DNA from: an uncultured Lachnospiraceae bacterium
GTDB taxonomy: Bacteria; Bacillota; Clostridia; Lachnospirales; Lachnospiraceae
Direction: 5' to 3'
Assembly: GCA_934343915.1 (NCBI GenBank)
Contig: CAKRIL010000013.1
Span: 9,286-73,285, forward strand
DNA: 64,000 nt
The notes below the pieces were generated by a model, which ran no database searches, had not been told where the DNA came from, and saw only the letters and a list, made by a program, of their open reading frames with translations. The stretch's first letter is position 1, and the number at the start of each line of letters is the position of its first letter. The position numbers and the translations under genes were made by a program. This document shows, piece by piece, positions 35,555 to 42,608 of this stretch.

Positions 35555-37168
35555 TTACTGTGCCTCCTTTACTTCATTCTCTATGCTTTCAATCGTGCTC
35601 TCGCTCTCATCCTCCGCAACTAAAAGGAACTTAAAGGTGAGTGAAAAGCTCTCGGTAATTACTCCCTCTTCATCCTTAGACTCGCTCACACCCGAAATCT
35701 GAATATCATATACATTGTCGAGCTTCTCAAGTTCCTCTAAGAACTTGGCTACGCACAGCTTGGATGAGCCTGTCGCAGAAAGTGTTGCCTGTCCATTGTT
35801 GAAGGAAAGACTTGAAAGTGAAATATCTGAAGGCATAACCTCTTCAAGCTTGTTATACATATAAAGCACCGAATCATTGTCACTGTATGTAGATGCAACG
35901 AACTTGAGCATATCCGCCGCCTTATCCTTGGCGGTATAATAAGCATTGACCGTACTCTCTACATCCTTAATTCTTTCAATCTCCGCAGCAAGTCTATCCC
36001 TCTCATCCCTTACCTTGGTATAATTCCAATAAGGATAGCCGATCAGTACAGCGGAGATAATTACCGCTCCGGCAATAAGCACTACATTGTTGTGCTTGCC
36101 CTCCTTCTTCTGCGCTGTCTCAATATGCTTCTTTGAGACAAAGTTGATAGGTTCTAACACCGCACCGAGATTCTCAAGATAATTCATAAGGTGATTCTCA
36201 GGCATCTCATAGTACTTGCTTCCTGTTATGTTCTTAAGCTCCTTCATGGAAACAATCGGAATATTAAGCTCTGAACCAAGCAGTCCCTCAAGTCCGAGTA
36301 TGTCAACTCCGTCAGTGATAAGGTAAGCCTTGTCAAGCGGGCTGTCCTGATTTCTCGTAGTGTAATAATCAACTACTCGGCTTAAGTTGGCAACCATATA
36401 TCTGAGTGAATCCGTCACCTGATCGCCGTCAAAGCTTGAGTGAATCATCTTCTCTGTTCTGATAAGCTGCTCTGCGCCAGCCTCGGGAACCTGTCTCTCA
36501 TCCATAACGGCATTGATAAGAACATTCTTGCCATAAGGGATTGTTCTCTGCATCTGCAGTATGCCGTTCTTCAATATATTTACAACCGTGGTTGCGTTAT
36601 TAACCTGAATCACAATATTCGGTGCCGCATCAATCTGATGCTTGATAATCTGAAGTGTTGAATTACCCACATAATCAATGCACTCAAGCTTCATCTCAAG
36701 TCTGTCCGCCAAGGTATAATAGCTCTCAATGATGTCCTCAGGTGCAGCAACAATCATGAGTCTTAACTGCTTTTTCCCCTCCTGAACGAAGTTCTCAAGA
36801 ACTGAGTACGAGAACACATATTCCTCTGTATTAATCGGAAAATACTCTGAGCAGTTGGCATCGACAACCGACCTTATCTTGTCCTTCTTGACATTCGGAA
36901 TGGTAATCTCCTTATTGGCGAACTTAGGTCCATGAACCGTGAATATTACATGCCTTGCATTGATTCGGTTCTTGAAAATCGTCTGCTTGAGAACCTTGGA
37001 AATCTTCTCAATATCAACAATTTCGCCCTCATCATATGAATTGGCAGGTGTAGGAACAGTCTCAGCCCACAGCACCGACACATTTCTCTTGCTGTTGTCA
37101 AGCTCACACAGCTTGATTTCTTCACTCCCTATTGAGATTGTGATGAATTTGGTAACCTTTGAAGCCAT
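35555..37168 (-). CDS. PilM-PilN fusion protein
   Basis: A 537-residue protein that appears to join two normally separate pilus proteins. Residues about 1-345 are PilM-like: an actin-fold cytoplasmic ATPase with ITISIGSEEIKLCEL, IPYGKNVLINAVMDE and AYLITDGVDILGLEG. Residues about 355-537 are PilN-like: a membrane helix (NVVLIAGAVIISAVLIGYPY), a coiled coil (VRDERDRLAAEIERIKDVES) and a domain with LEEVMPSDISLSSLSF. In the usual system the N-terminus of PilN docks in PilM, so the fusion is structurally sensible. It precedes the PilO-like gene and follows an intergenic region full of palindromes. Confidence 0.82.
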   Translation of the reverse strand: MASKVTKFITISIGSEEIKLCELDNSKRNVSVLWAETVPTPANSYDEGEIVDIEKISKVLKQTIFKNRINARHVIFTVHGPKFANKEITIPNVKKDKIRSVVDANCSEYFPINTEEYVFSYSVLENFVQEGKKQLRLMIVAAPEDIIESYYTLADRLEMKLECIDYVGNSTLQIIKHQIDAAPNIVIQVNNATTVVNILKNGILQMQRTIPYGKNVLINAVMDERQVPEAGAEQLIRTEKMIHSSFDGDQVTDSLRYMVANLSRVVDYYTTRNQDSPLDKAYLITDGVDILGLEGLLGSELNIPIVSMKELKNITGSKYYEMPENHLMNYLENLGAVLEPINFVSKKHIETAQKKEGKHNNVVLIAGAVIISAVLIGYPYWNYTKVRDERDRLAAEIERIKDVESTVNAYYTAKDKAADMLKFVASTYSDNDSVLYMYNKLEEVMPSDISLSSLSFNNGQATLSATGSSKLCVAKFLEELEKLDNVYDIQISGVSESKDEEGVITESFSLTFKFLLVAEDESESTIESIENEVKEAQ

Positions 37169-37195
37169 AATTGTCCTCCATAATGGAATATTATA

Positions 37196-37379
37196 TTAAC
37201 CCGGACGTTGTGGGATTTATCTATACTGCTACGAGACACATTCTCATTTCATTGTCGCTCGTAGCGGTTCATAATCGGCTAAAATACAGCCGATAAAAAC
37301 AATAGTTCAGTTATACTGAACTAATACGGCGACAAAAAGTCTCGTAGCAGTATAGATAAATCTCACAACTGTGTGTTAA
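37196..37379. repeat. Palindromic element with 30-base inverted arms and nested hairpins (element 1)
   Basis: Arms 37207-37236 and 37340-37369 are inverted copies matching at 29 of 30 bases, extended outward by TTAAC (37196) and GTTAA (37375). Inside, TTGTCGC (37252-37258) pairs with GCGACAA (37329-37335), enclosing hairpins at 37274-37294 and 37303-37323. No reading frame is inside. It fills much of the 381-base gap between pilD and pilMN. A miniature inverted-repeat transposable element (MITE) or a large structured RNA are both possible. Confidence 0.8.
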
Positions 37380-37426
37380 AGTTCATTTTCTAATATATGA
37401 AACTCCTATTATATCTGTTGGATTAC

Positions 37427-37516
37427 GATAGTTCTTTTACATATTTCTGCTTTCATAAGTGCAGGATATGGACGCATTTTCCATGCACATAAGTAAAAAT
37501 ATGTAAGAGAACTATC
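37427..37516. repeat. Second inverted repeat in the pilD-pilMN gap
   Basis: Twenty-base arms, 37427-37446 and 37497-37516, are inverted copies with one mismatch. A GTGCA/TGCAC inner pair lies between them. It lies about 35 bases past the pilD stop on the minus strand and has no long T-run, so it is not a classical terminator. The GTTCTCT word recurs nearby at about 37527 and 37543. Confidence 0.65.
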
Positions 37517-37549
37517 ATGTAAGAAAGTTCTCTACATTTAGTAGTTCTC

Positions 37550-38302
37550 TTAAAATAGTGAGAGATACCAGTTAATCATGGCATCCCCCGCGAGCATCGC
37601 GACTATCATCCCTGCTGAGAGATATGGTCCGAATGCAAGCTTTCTGCCCTTATGGGCAAATTTCATAAGGCACAGGTGAATTATCGAGCCTATTATGCAG
37701 CCGAGGAAAAATCCCAAAGTAATCTGCTTCCAACCAAGGAAGAGCCCCGCCGCAGCCATAAGCTTAACATCACCGCCACCCATCGCCCTGCCGCCTGTCA
37801 CAAGGCTAAGCAGCAGCAACACCACGCTGACGCATACAAGTCCAATCAGGTGAGACACAATATTGTGATAATCAAGCACACATCTGAGTACACCGAATAC
37901 CAAAATGGTAATATTGATACCCACCGGAATCTCATAAGTTCTCCAGTCAATAACAGACAACGTAACCAAGCATGAGAAAAACAGGCACATAAGTATGCTG
38001 TCCACGCATATGCCATTAACCACAAATATCAGTACATACCCGATTCCGTTCACCGCCTCGATGAGCGGATATTGTACTGAAATCCGTGCCTTGCAATACC
38101 GGCACCTGCCACGAAGCTGCAGCCATGAGAAAAGCGGCACCAAATCATACCACTTTAACCCATGCCCACAGCTCATGCAGTGTGAACCCGTAGTTGCAAT
38201 ATTCTCTTTAAGCGGCAGCCTGTAAATGCACACATTTAGGAAGCTGCCAATCACAATCCCGAAAAGGAAAATGATTATGTATAATGGGATGTAATACTGC
38301 AT
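37550..38302 (-). CDS. pilD: Prepilin peptidase / N-methyltransferase
   Basis: A 250-residue polytopic membrane enzyme that cleaves and N-methylates type IV prepilins. Both catalytic aspartates are present: D119 in SVIDWRTYEIP and D178 in GGGDVKL. The cytoplasmic zinc-binding cysteines are C42, C45, C67 and C70. It begins with FGIVIGSFLNVCIYRLP, the conserved first helix. It follows the major pilin by 15 bases and is co-transcribed with it. It should process all five pilin-like proteins of this locus. Confidence 0.95.
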   Translation of the reverse strand: MQYYIPLYIIIFLFGIVIGSFLNVCIYRLPLKENIATTGSHCMSCGHGLKWYDLVPLFSWLQLRGRCRYCKARISVQYPLIEAVNGIGYVLIFVVNGICVDSILMCLFFSCLVTLSVIDWRTYEIPVGINITILVFGVLRCVLDYHNIVSHLIGLVCVSVVLLLLSLVTGGRAMGGGDVKLMAAAGLFLGWKQITLGFFLGCIIGSIIHLCLMKFAHKGRKLAFGPYLSAGMIVAMLAGDAMINWYLSLF

Positions 38303-38317
38303 AGTAGCTGAGAATGA

Positions 38318-38821
38318 TTATCTTGTTACAGTATACTCTACATTTTTAGCTTCAAGAGTATTTCCAGCGCTATTCTTTAATCTTACTGTTATTGTACCAT
38401 TAGTTTCAATCTTAAGGACCAAATTAGTTGTTGTTGCATATGCTGCTTTTGCATCTGAGCCCTTAAACGCAATCTTAGCTTTAGCAAGATACTCTGTTGC
38501 TAATGACTTAAGTGAATCAGCTGTTTTAGTAACTCCACCTTCTGTATAGCTAATACCTGAATATAAATCATCAACTGTACATTCTGCACCAGTTGCTGCT
38601 ATTGCCATAGCTTCTGAATATGCCTTTTCATCACTTCCAATCGCTGACTGAACAGCACCTGCAATAGAGTCAAGTACCTGAATATCAGAAGATACTCTTG
38701 ACTTCTCAATATTTCCAAGAAGTGTAGGTGCAAGTACACCAACTAATACTACCATGATTGCGATTACTACTAAGAGCTCTACGAGAGAGAAACCCTTATT
38801 GTCTTTGTTTAACTTCTTCAT
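38318..38821 (-). CDS. Major type IV pilin-like protein
   Basis: A 167-residue pilin of normal length. The prepilin signal is NKG|FSLVELLVVIAIMVVLVG with Glu at mature position 5. The Ala/Ser-rich helix (DIQVLDSIAGAVQSAIGSDE) and Thr-rich C-terminal strands follow. It has AAGGAG before its ATG, sits next to pilD, and is preceded by a GC-rich hairpin leader. Those features suggest it is the abundant pilin subunit. There is no cysteine pair framing a Gram-negative D-region; only one Cys is visible. Confidence 0.88.
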   Translation of the reverse strand: MKKLNKDNKGFSLVELLVVIAIMVVLVGVLAPTLLGNIEKSRVSSDIQVLDSIAGAVQSAIGSDEKAYSEAMAIAATGAECTVDDLYSGISYTEGGVTKTADSLKSLATEYLAKAKIAFKGSDAKAAYATTTNLVLKIETNGTITVRLKNSAGNTLEAKNVEYTVTR

Positions 38822-38913
38822 ACTTAAATTTCTCCTTTAAATATAAATAATTTTTTTAGGCATCAGCCCATATATGTTACGCGGTGGTCGGGTCGCCCAC
38901 CGGGATAACCGAG
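38822..38913 (-). promoter_or_regulatory. Structured 5' leader of the major pilin gene
   Basis: The gap between the nuclease-like gene and the pilin holds a GC-rich hairpin, CGGTGG (38882-38887) with CCACCG (38897-38902), set on a weaker GTTA/TAAC base. A short GGC/GCC hairpin followed by seven A residues on the minus strand lies next. The Shine-Dalgarno is further on. I did not recognise a known riboswitch consensus. Confidence 0.45.
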
Positions 38914-39504
38914 TTAAGTTGTTTTATGTATTATCGGATTTGGTGGAATTTCATACTTTATCCTTAAAAATTTGTTTCTGAACTTGTACAACTTTTCTCC
39001 CAATTTCCTGTCAACTTTTAATGAATCCTTCTTATCTAATTTTTCTTGAATCTCCCTATATTTTTCATAGGATTCGACCTTTCCTGCCAAGCCATAAGCA
39101 TCTGAGACAAGGTACAACTGAATATCCTTATAATTGTATCTGTCGTCAAGAAAAATATCCTTAAATCTTTCTGATAAGAAATCATTAATTGTCGTTGTAA
39201 ACTTATCCTGAATATCTCTTATCTTAAGTCCTTCTTGACTACTAACGTCCTTAAATTCAATAATATACATCGTAAACGAAGCACGGGAATTTTTAACAAC
39301 AACCACAAAATCAACTGATTTAGGTGTTTTGCTAATGTGCAGACCATTATAGTAATCATCAACTTTAATTCCCACATAATCTTTATGAGTAAGTCTTTTA
39401 TCAACCTCTACATTTATTTTGTGACCATCATCGGGTTGAATTTCTTCTATCTCATACCTTATACAGTCTTTCAATCTACGTTCATTCTGTATCCTAGATA
39501 TCAT
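38914..39504 (-). CDS. Putative PD-(D/E)XK-type nuclease partnered with the upstream ATPase
   Basis: A 196-residue protein of no family I can name. D65 in KSVDFVVVVK, and E83 and K85 in MYIIEFKD, fit the D-x(n)-E-x-K layout of PD-(D/E)XK nucleases. The C-terminal half is helical and very rich in Lys, Asp and Glu. Its ATG overlaps the stop of the ATPase gene as ATGA, so the two proteins are likely made together and work together. Codon use looks AT-richer than in the pilus genes. A nuclease effector controlled by an ATP-binding sensor is the working idea. It could also be a non-catalytic fold relative, since the motif was read by eye. Confidence 0.6.
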   Translation of the reverse strand: MISRIQNERRLKDCIRYEIEEIQPDDGHKINVEVDKRLTHKDYVGIKVDDYYNGLHISKTPKSVDFVVVVKNSRASFTMYIIEFKDVSSQEGLKIRDIQDKFTTTINDFLSERFKDIFLDDRYNYKDIQLYLVSDAYGLAGKVESYEKYREIQEKLDKKDSLKVDRKLGEKLYKFRNKFLRIKYEIPPNPIIHKTT

Positions 39505-40826
39505 TCTACTCCCTCATTAAGTTTCTGTATAATCTGCTCCCTCTCGTTATACAATGCCTCACTGACATCAATGAAGTTCTCATCATCAGCTCCGTACTCA
39601 TCAATATGCATTAGTTTTGATACGCTTCCATCTTCACCTTTTTTGAGCACTATCGGTTCATACATATTATAGTCCAACCTGCGCGACAGTACAAGATTGT
39701 TCAATTTATTGAACACATAGTTGCTGTGTGAGGACATCACTATTGTTATTCCTGCCTGTGCCAACTCTGCAAATACTTCCATGAGTTTCAACTGATTCTT
39801 CGGATGCAAGTGTGCCTCAGGCTCTTCGATAAATAGAATACCTTTATTATTTATATACTTGCTGTCCTTATTAATCAAAACATATTTAAAGAAAGCTAAC
39901 ATCAATGAAACTTCTGAGACCATTGATGACACTTCGCTAAGAGATAACTGCGTATTCATATCATCCGGAGCATACATAAGAACATTTGTGTTCTTATCAA
40001 TTATAACCTTGCCCTTAAGAATGGATTTTTCTACATCATCACAACATTTTTTAACCCTGTTATCAGCCGCATCTGCAATATATTCTCCATATTTTGCAAT
40101 ATTGGATACTGTGACAAAATAATCCGAAATGGGAACAGATAAATTAGGAAATTTCATTCCCATTGTAAGCACATCTTTATTCTTAGACAATTCTGCAACA
40201 ATAGAACCGAATGAACTCAAACTATTGTATATGCCTGAACGGGATGCTGGAAGATAATGCACCTGTCCGATTTCATCCTGAATTGCCAACACAATATCGT
40301 TAAACAACGGATTAGCTTTATAAAGCATGCCTGCCATACCATATACAACCGTTTCATCTCGTTTAACATTATAATTGAAATCTGTTGTTCCTGTTATTTT
40401 CTTGTTATTAAGGTCTATATCCATATGATGCTGTTTAACATCGAAATAGATATGTGGTTCCTGCTCTAATATTAAATCAAATTTTCCAAATGTAACTCTG
40501 CATGAATCTATAAATTGAGGAATAATCAACTTCGATATTTCATCATACATCTTCTCGGTGCTTCTGTAATTTTCCTGCTCTTCCGCAACTATCGGCGTAT
40601 CACCTTGATAATTCATATTGGCTATGGACTTAAAAATATCATGAAGCACATTCTTTAATTCATCTTGGCTAATCGAAACATTCATAAAAGTCTTGAGTAA
40701 AAGATATGCCACCTGCATCGCATACGACTTACCGATATTGTTATCTCCGTATGTGGCAATAAGCTTCTTTGAAAAATCAAACTCAAATTCTTTTATAGGA
40801 CCAAAATTAGTAATCTTTATCCTCAT
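39501..40826 (-). CDS. AAA (ABC-like, OLD/RecF-type) ATPase of a two-gene accessory module
   Basis: A 441-residue ATPase from ATG 40826. It begins MRIKITNFGPIKEFEFDFSK with Walker A YGDNNIGKS (residues 26-34). The conserved YLPASRSGIY is at 191-200, the signature-like LSLSEVSSMVSE at about 294-305, Walker B ILFIEEPEAHLHP at 330-342 and an H-loop SSHS at 365-368. This set marks the AAA_15/AAA_21-like ATPases common in phage-defence modules. There is no fused Toprim nuclease; the overlapping downstream gene probably supplies the effector. A longer frame to 41036 runs through palindromic DNA and was rejected. It lies between pilC and the pilin gene, breaking the pilus locus. Confidence 0.85.
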   Translation of the reverse strand: MRIKITNFGPIKEFEFDFSKKLIATYGDNNIGKSYAMQVAYLLLKTFMNVSISQDELKNVLHDIFKSIANMNYQGDTPIVAEEQENYRSTEKMYDEISKLIIPQFIDSCRVTFGKFDLILEQEPHIYFDVKQHHMDIDLNNKKITGTTDFNYNVKRDETVVYGMAGMLYKANPLFNDIVLAIQDEIGQVHYLPASRSGIYNSLSSFGSIVAELSKNKDVLTMGMKFPNLSVPISDYFVTVSNIAKYGEYIADAADNRVKKCCDDVEKSILKGKVIIDKNTNVLMYAPDDMNTQLSLSEVSSMVSEVSLMLAFFKYVLINKDSKYINNKGILFIEEPEAHLHPKNQLKLMEVFAELAQAGITIVMSSHSNYVFNKLNNLVLSRRLDYNMYEPIVLKKGEDGSVSKLMHIDEYGADDENFIDVSEALYNEREQIIQKLNEGVE

Positions 40827-40882
40827 ACAGCCCTCTTCACTTTCATATATGCTCTTAAATGTCCACTCTTCACAACCTTGCC

Positions 40883-41110
40883 GTGCGCGGTATTTTATCT
40901 GCGCACAGAGCGATTTATGGGAGAAGCTTAGTTTTTCGACATTCTGCCGAAGCACCAGCAATTTCCAACACGATGTTGGAAAAGATGCAACGGAGCCATG
41001 GATGGCGACTTTGCATCGGTTGCGTCCCACTATCATAATTTTCCGCAGAATGTCTGAAAAAACTTAGCTTCGTACATTCAAGCGATGTGTGCAGATAAAA
41101 TACCCCGCAC
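40883..41110. repeat. Large nested palindromic element upstream of the ATPase (element 2)
   Basis: Imperfect inverted arms of about 65-70 bases, 40883-40951 and 41041-41110, share GTATTTTATCTGC, AAGCTTAGTTTTT-like and CAGACATTCTGC-like blocks. Inside are hairpins TCCAACA/TGTTGGA (40964-40980) and GATGCAA/TTGCATC (40984-41017), the latter containing GCCAT/ATGGC. It occupies most of the 334-base gap between pilC and the ATPase gene. Its ends (TGCGGGGTATTTTATCT) resemble those of element 1. No transposase is inside. Confidence 0.75.
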
Positions 41111-41160
41111 TCAATACGTCGTGAGTTCGCACTTATATTTTCATTATGTAGTAAGCTGCA

Positions 41161-42372
41161 TCATCCGATTCCGTTGTACAGCGTCAGCATCGGCGCATAC
41201 ACCGCCGCAATAATCGCCACAACGATAACCGCAAGGAACACAATTACAAGCGGCTCAAGAAGTGCCGTCATCTGCTCGGTTGCCATCGTAACCTCTTCAT
41301 CATAGTAATCCGCCACATTGTCAAGCATTTCCTCAAGATTACCGGTCTCCTCGCCTATACCAACCATATGTACAATCATCGGCGGAAATATTCCGCTCGT
41401 CTTTAGTGGTCTTGAAAGCGGCTGACCACCTTTTACTTTTTCCTGTGTATCCGCAAGTGCATCCTCATATATTACATTTCCGATAACCTTCGCAGTTATG
41501 GAGAGTGCCTCAACCACTGACATACCTGCAGCAAGCAGTGTCGACATCGTTCGCGCAAATCTTGAACATGCCGTCTTGGTGTTAAGCTTTCCGAATATAG
41601 GAGCCTTGAGCTTCATCTTACCGAAATTACGTTTTCCCGTCGGTGTATTTCCGTATATTTTTATTGCAATAACAACAGCCGCAATAACAAGTATAATCGG
41701 AATCCAGTTGGCAATAAGGAAATCGCTCAGTCCCATAACCGCAAGCGTATATGCCGGCATGTCCATATCCATGTCCTCGAATGTCTCCATGAACTTCGGG
41801 AGAACCGCAACAAGCATTACAGCCATTACAATGATTGCAACAATTATAAGTATAATCGGGTACATCATCGCCTTTTTGACAAGTCCTTTAAGTCTGTTCT
41901 CTTTTTCAAAGTGTACAGCCATTCTTGATAGTGATGTCTCAAGTGAACCTGACTGCTCACCTGCCGCAACCATGTTAAGGAGCATCTCCGGGAATATCTC
42001 GCCCTGCTTACGCATCGCAAGTGAGAGTGTCTCGCCCTTCTCAACGCTCGCCTTAGTCTCCGATATTGCCACCGCAAGCTTCTTATTCTCAGTCTGCTGT
42101 GACAGCATATCAAGTGCTTCTATAACGCTGACACCCGCCTTCAGTATACTGTTAAACTGCCGGCAGAACACTGACAGATCTCTCACGGATGCCTTCTTTT
42201 TACCAATATTAATCTCGATATCCTTATTGAGCAAAGATGCTTCCTTAAGCGATATCACCATACTCGCCTCAGCCTTAATCGCATTCCTTGCCTTATCAAT
42301 ATTATCGGCTTCGATAGAGCCCTTCTTTTTCTTGCCGTCTTTAGTGACAATTTCATACGAAAATGATGCCAT
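41161..42372 (-). CDS. pilC: PilC/GspF inner-membrane platform protein
   Basis: A 403-residue platform protein of type IV pili. It has two GspF domains, each followed by membrane helices, ending in AVIVVAIIAAVYAPMLTLYN. Motifs include RQFNSILKAGVSVIEALDML in the first domain and ARTMSTLLAAGMSVVEALSI with GEETGNLEEML in the second. ATG 42372 (MASFSYEIVTKDG) fits the family start; the longer frame adds ten unlikely residues. It has its own promoter and is separated from pilT by the Rpn-like gene. Confidence 0.95.
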   Translation of the reverse strand: MASFSYEIVTKDGKKKKGSIEADNIDKARNAIKAEASMVISLKEASLLNKDIEINIGKKKASVRDLSVFCRQFNSILKAGVSVIEALDMLSQQTENKKLAVAISETKASVEKGETLSLAMRKQGEIFPEMLLNMVAAGEQSGSLETSLSRMAVHFEKENRLKGLVKKAMMYPIILIIVAIIVMAVMLVAVLPKFMETFEDMDMDMPAYTLAVMGLSDFLIANWIPIILVIAAVVIAIKIYGNTPTGKRNFGKMKLKAPIFGKLNTKTACSRFARTMSTLLAAGMSVVEALSITAKVIGNVIYEDALADTQEKVKGGQPLSRPLKTSGIFPPMIVHMVGIGEETGNLEEMLDNVADYYDEEVTMATEQMTALLEPLVIVFLAVIVVAIIAAVYAPMLTLYNGIG

Positions 42373-42455
42373 ATGTATCCATCCCCATCTGTGTCTTTGC
42401 ACTACAAAACTTTTTTGTTTACATAACTATCACACTTTACTATTATATGTATGTA

Positions 42456-42484
42456 ATTATAGTAAGTATTTACACTCTTGTCCA
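42456..42484 (-). promoter_or_regulatory. Candidate sigma-A promoter for pilC
   Basis: -35 TGGACA at 42479-42484 and -10 TATAAT at 42456-42461 on the minus strand, 17 bases apart. Two other TATAAT words lie nearby at about 42436 and 42519 without good -35 partners. It would let pilC be expressed despite the upstream insertion. Confidence 0.6.
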
Positions 42485-42556
42485 TAGCATTAACTTACCT
42501 ATTTATGGTAAATTATACCCAATTCATACAATATTCGACATATGGCAGGAAGCCAT

Positions 42557-42599
42557 GAAAGAGCTCTTCACTGTATAAAACAGTATGAAAAGCTCTTTC
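42557..42599. repeat. Long hairpin just after the Rpn-like gene
   Basis: GAAAGAGCT (42557-42565) pairs with AGCTCTTTC (42591-42599), with further TTTCA/TGAAG and ACTGT/ACAGT pairing inside. There is no T-run on the minus strand, so termination is uncertain; mRNA-end protection is possible. Confidence 0.5.
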
Positions 42600-42608
42600 T
42601 CATATGAA

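Noticed and set aside
37196..37379. Possible integron attC site
   Set aside because: No integrase, no cassette array, and the conserved attC core sites were not seen.
41005..41035. GGGACGCAA and GCAAAG words in palindromic element 2, resembling part of the cyclic di-GMP-I riboswitch
   Set aside because: The remaining conserved parts and helices of that riboswitch are absent; taken as chance similarity.
40827..41036. N-terminal extension of the ATPase frame through the palindromic element
   Set aside because: The extension encodes the inverted repeat, is unlike the family, and the ATG at 40826 gives the normal ATPase N-terminus.
40883..41110. Possible retron msr-msd RNA, suggested by long inverted ends and an adjacent ATPase
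   Set aside because: No reverse transcriptase gene lies anywhere in the window.
41498..42487. A 329-codon open frame on the plus strand opposite pilC
   Set aside because: It is the antisense shadow of pilC, has low-complexity Ser/Ile composition and no Shine-Dalgarno; pilC has full family motifs.
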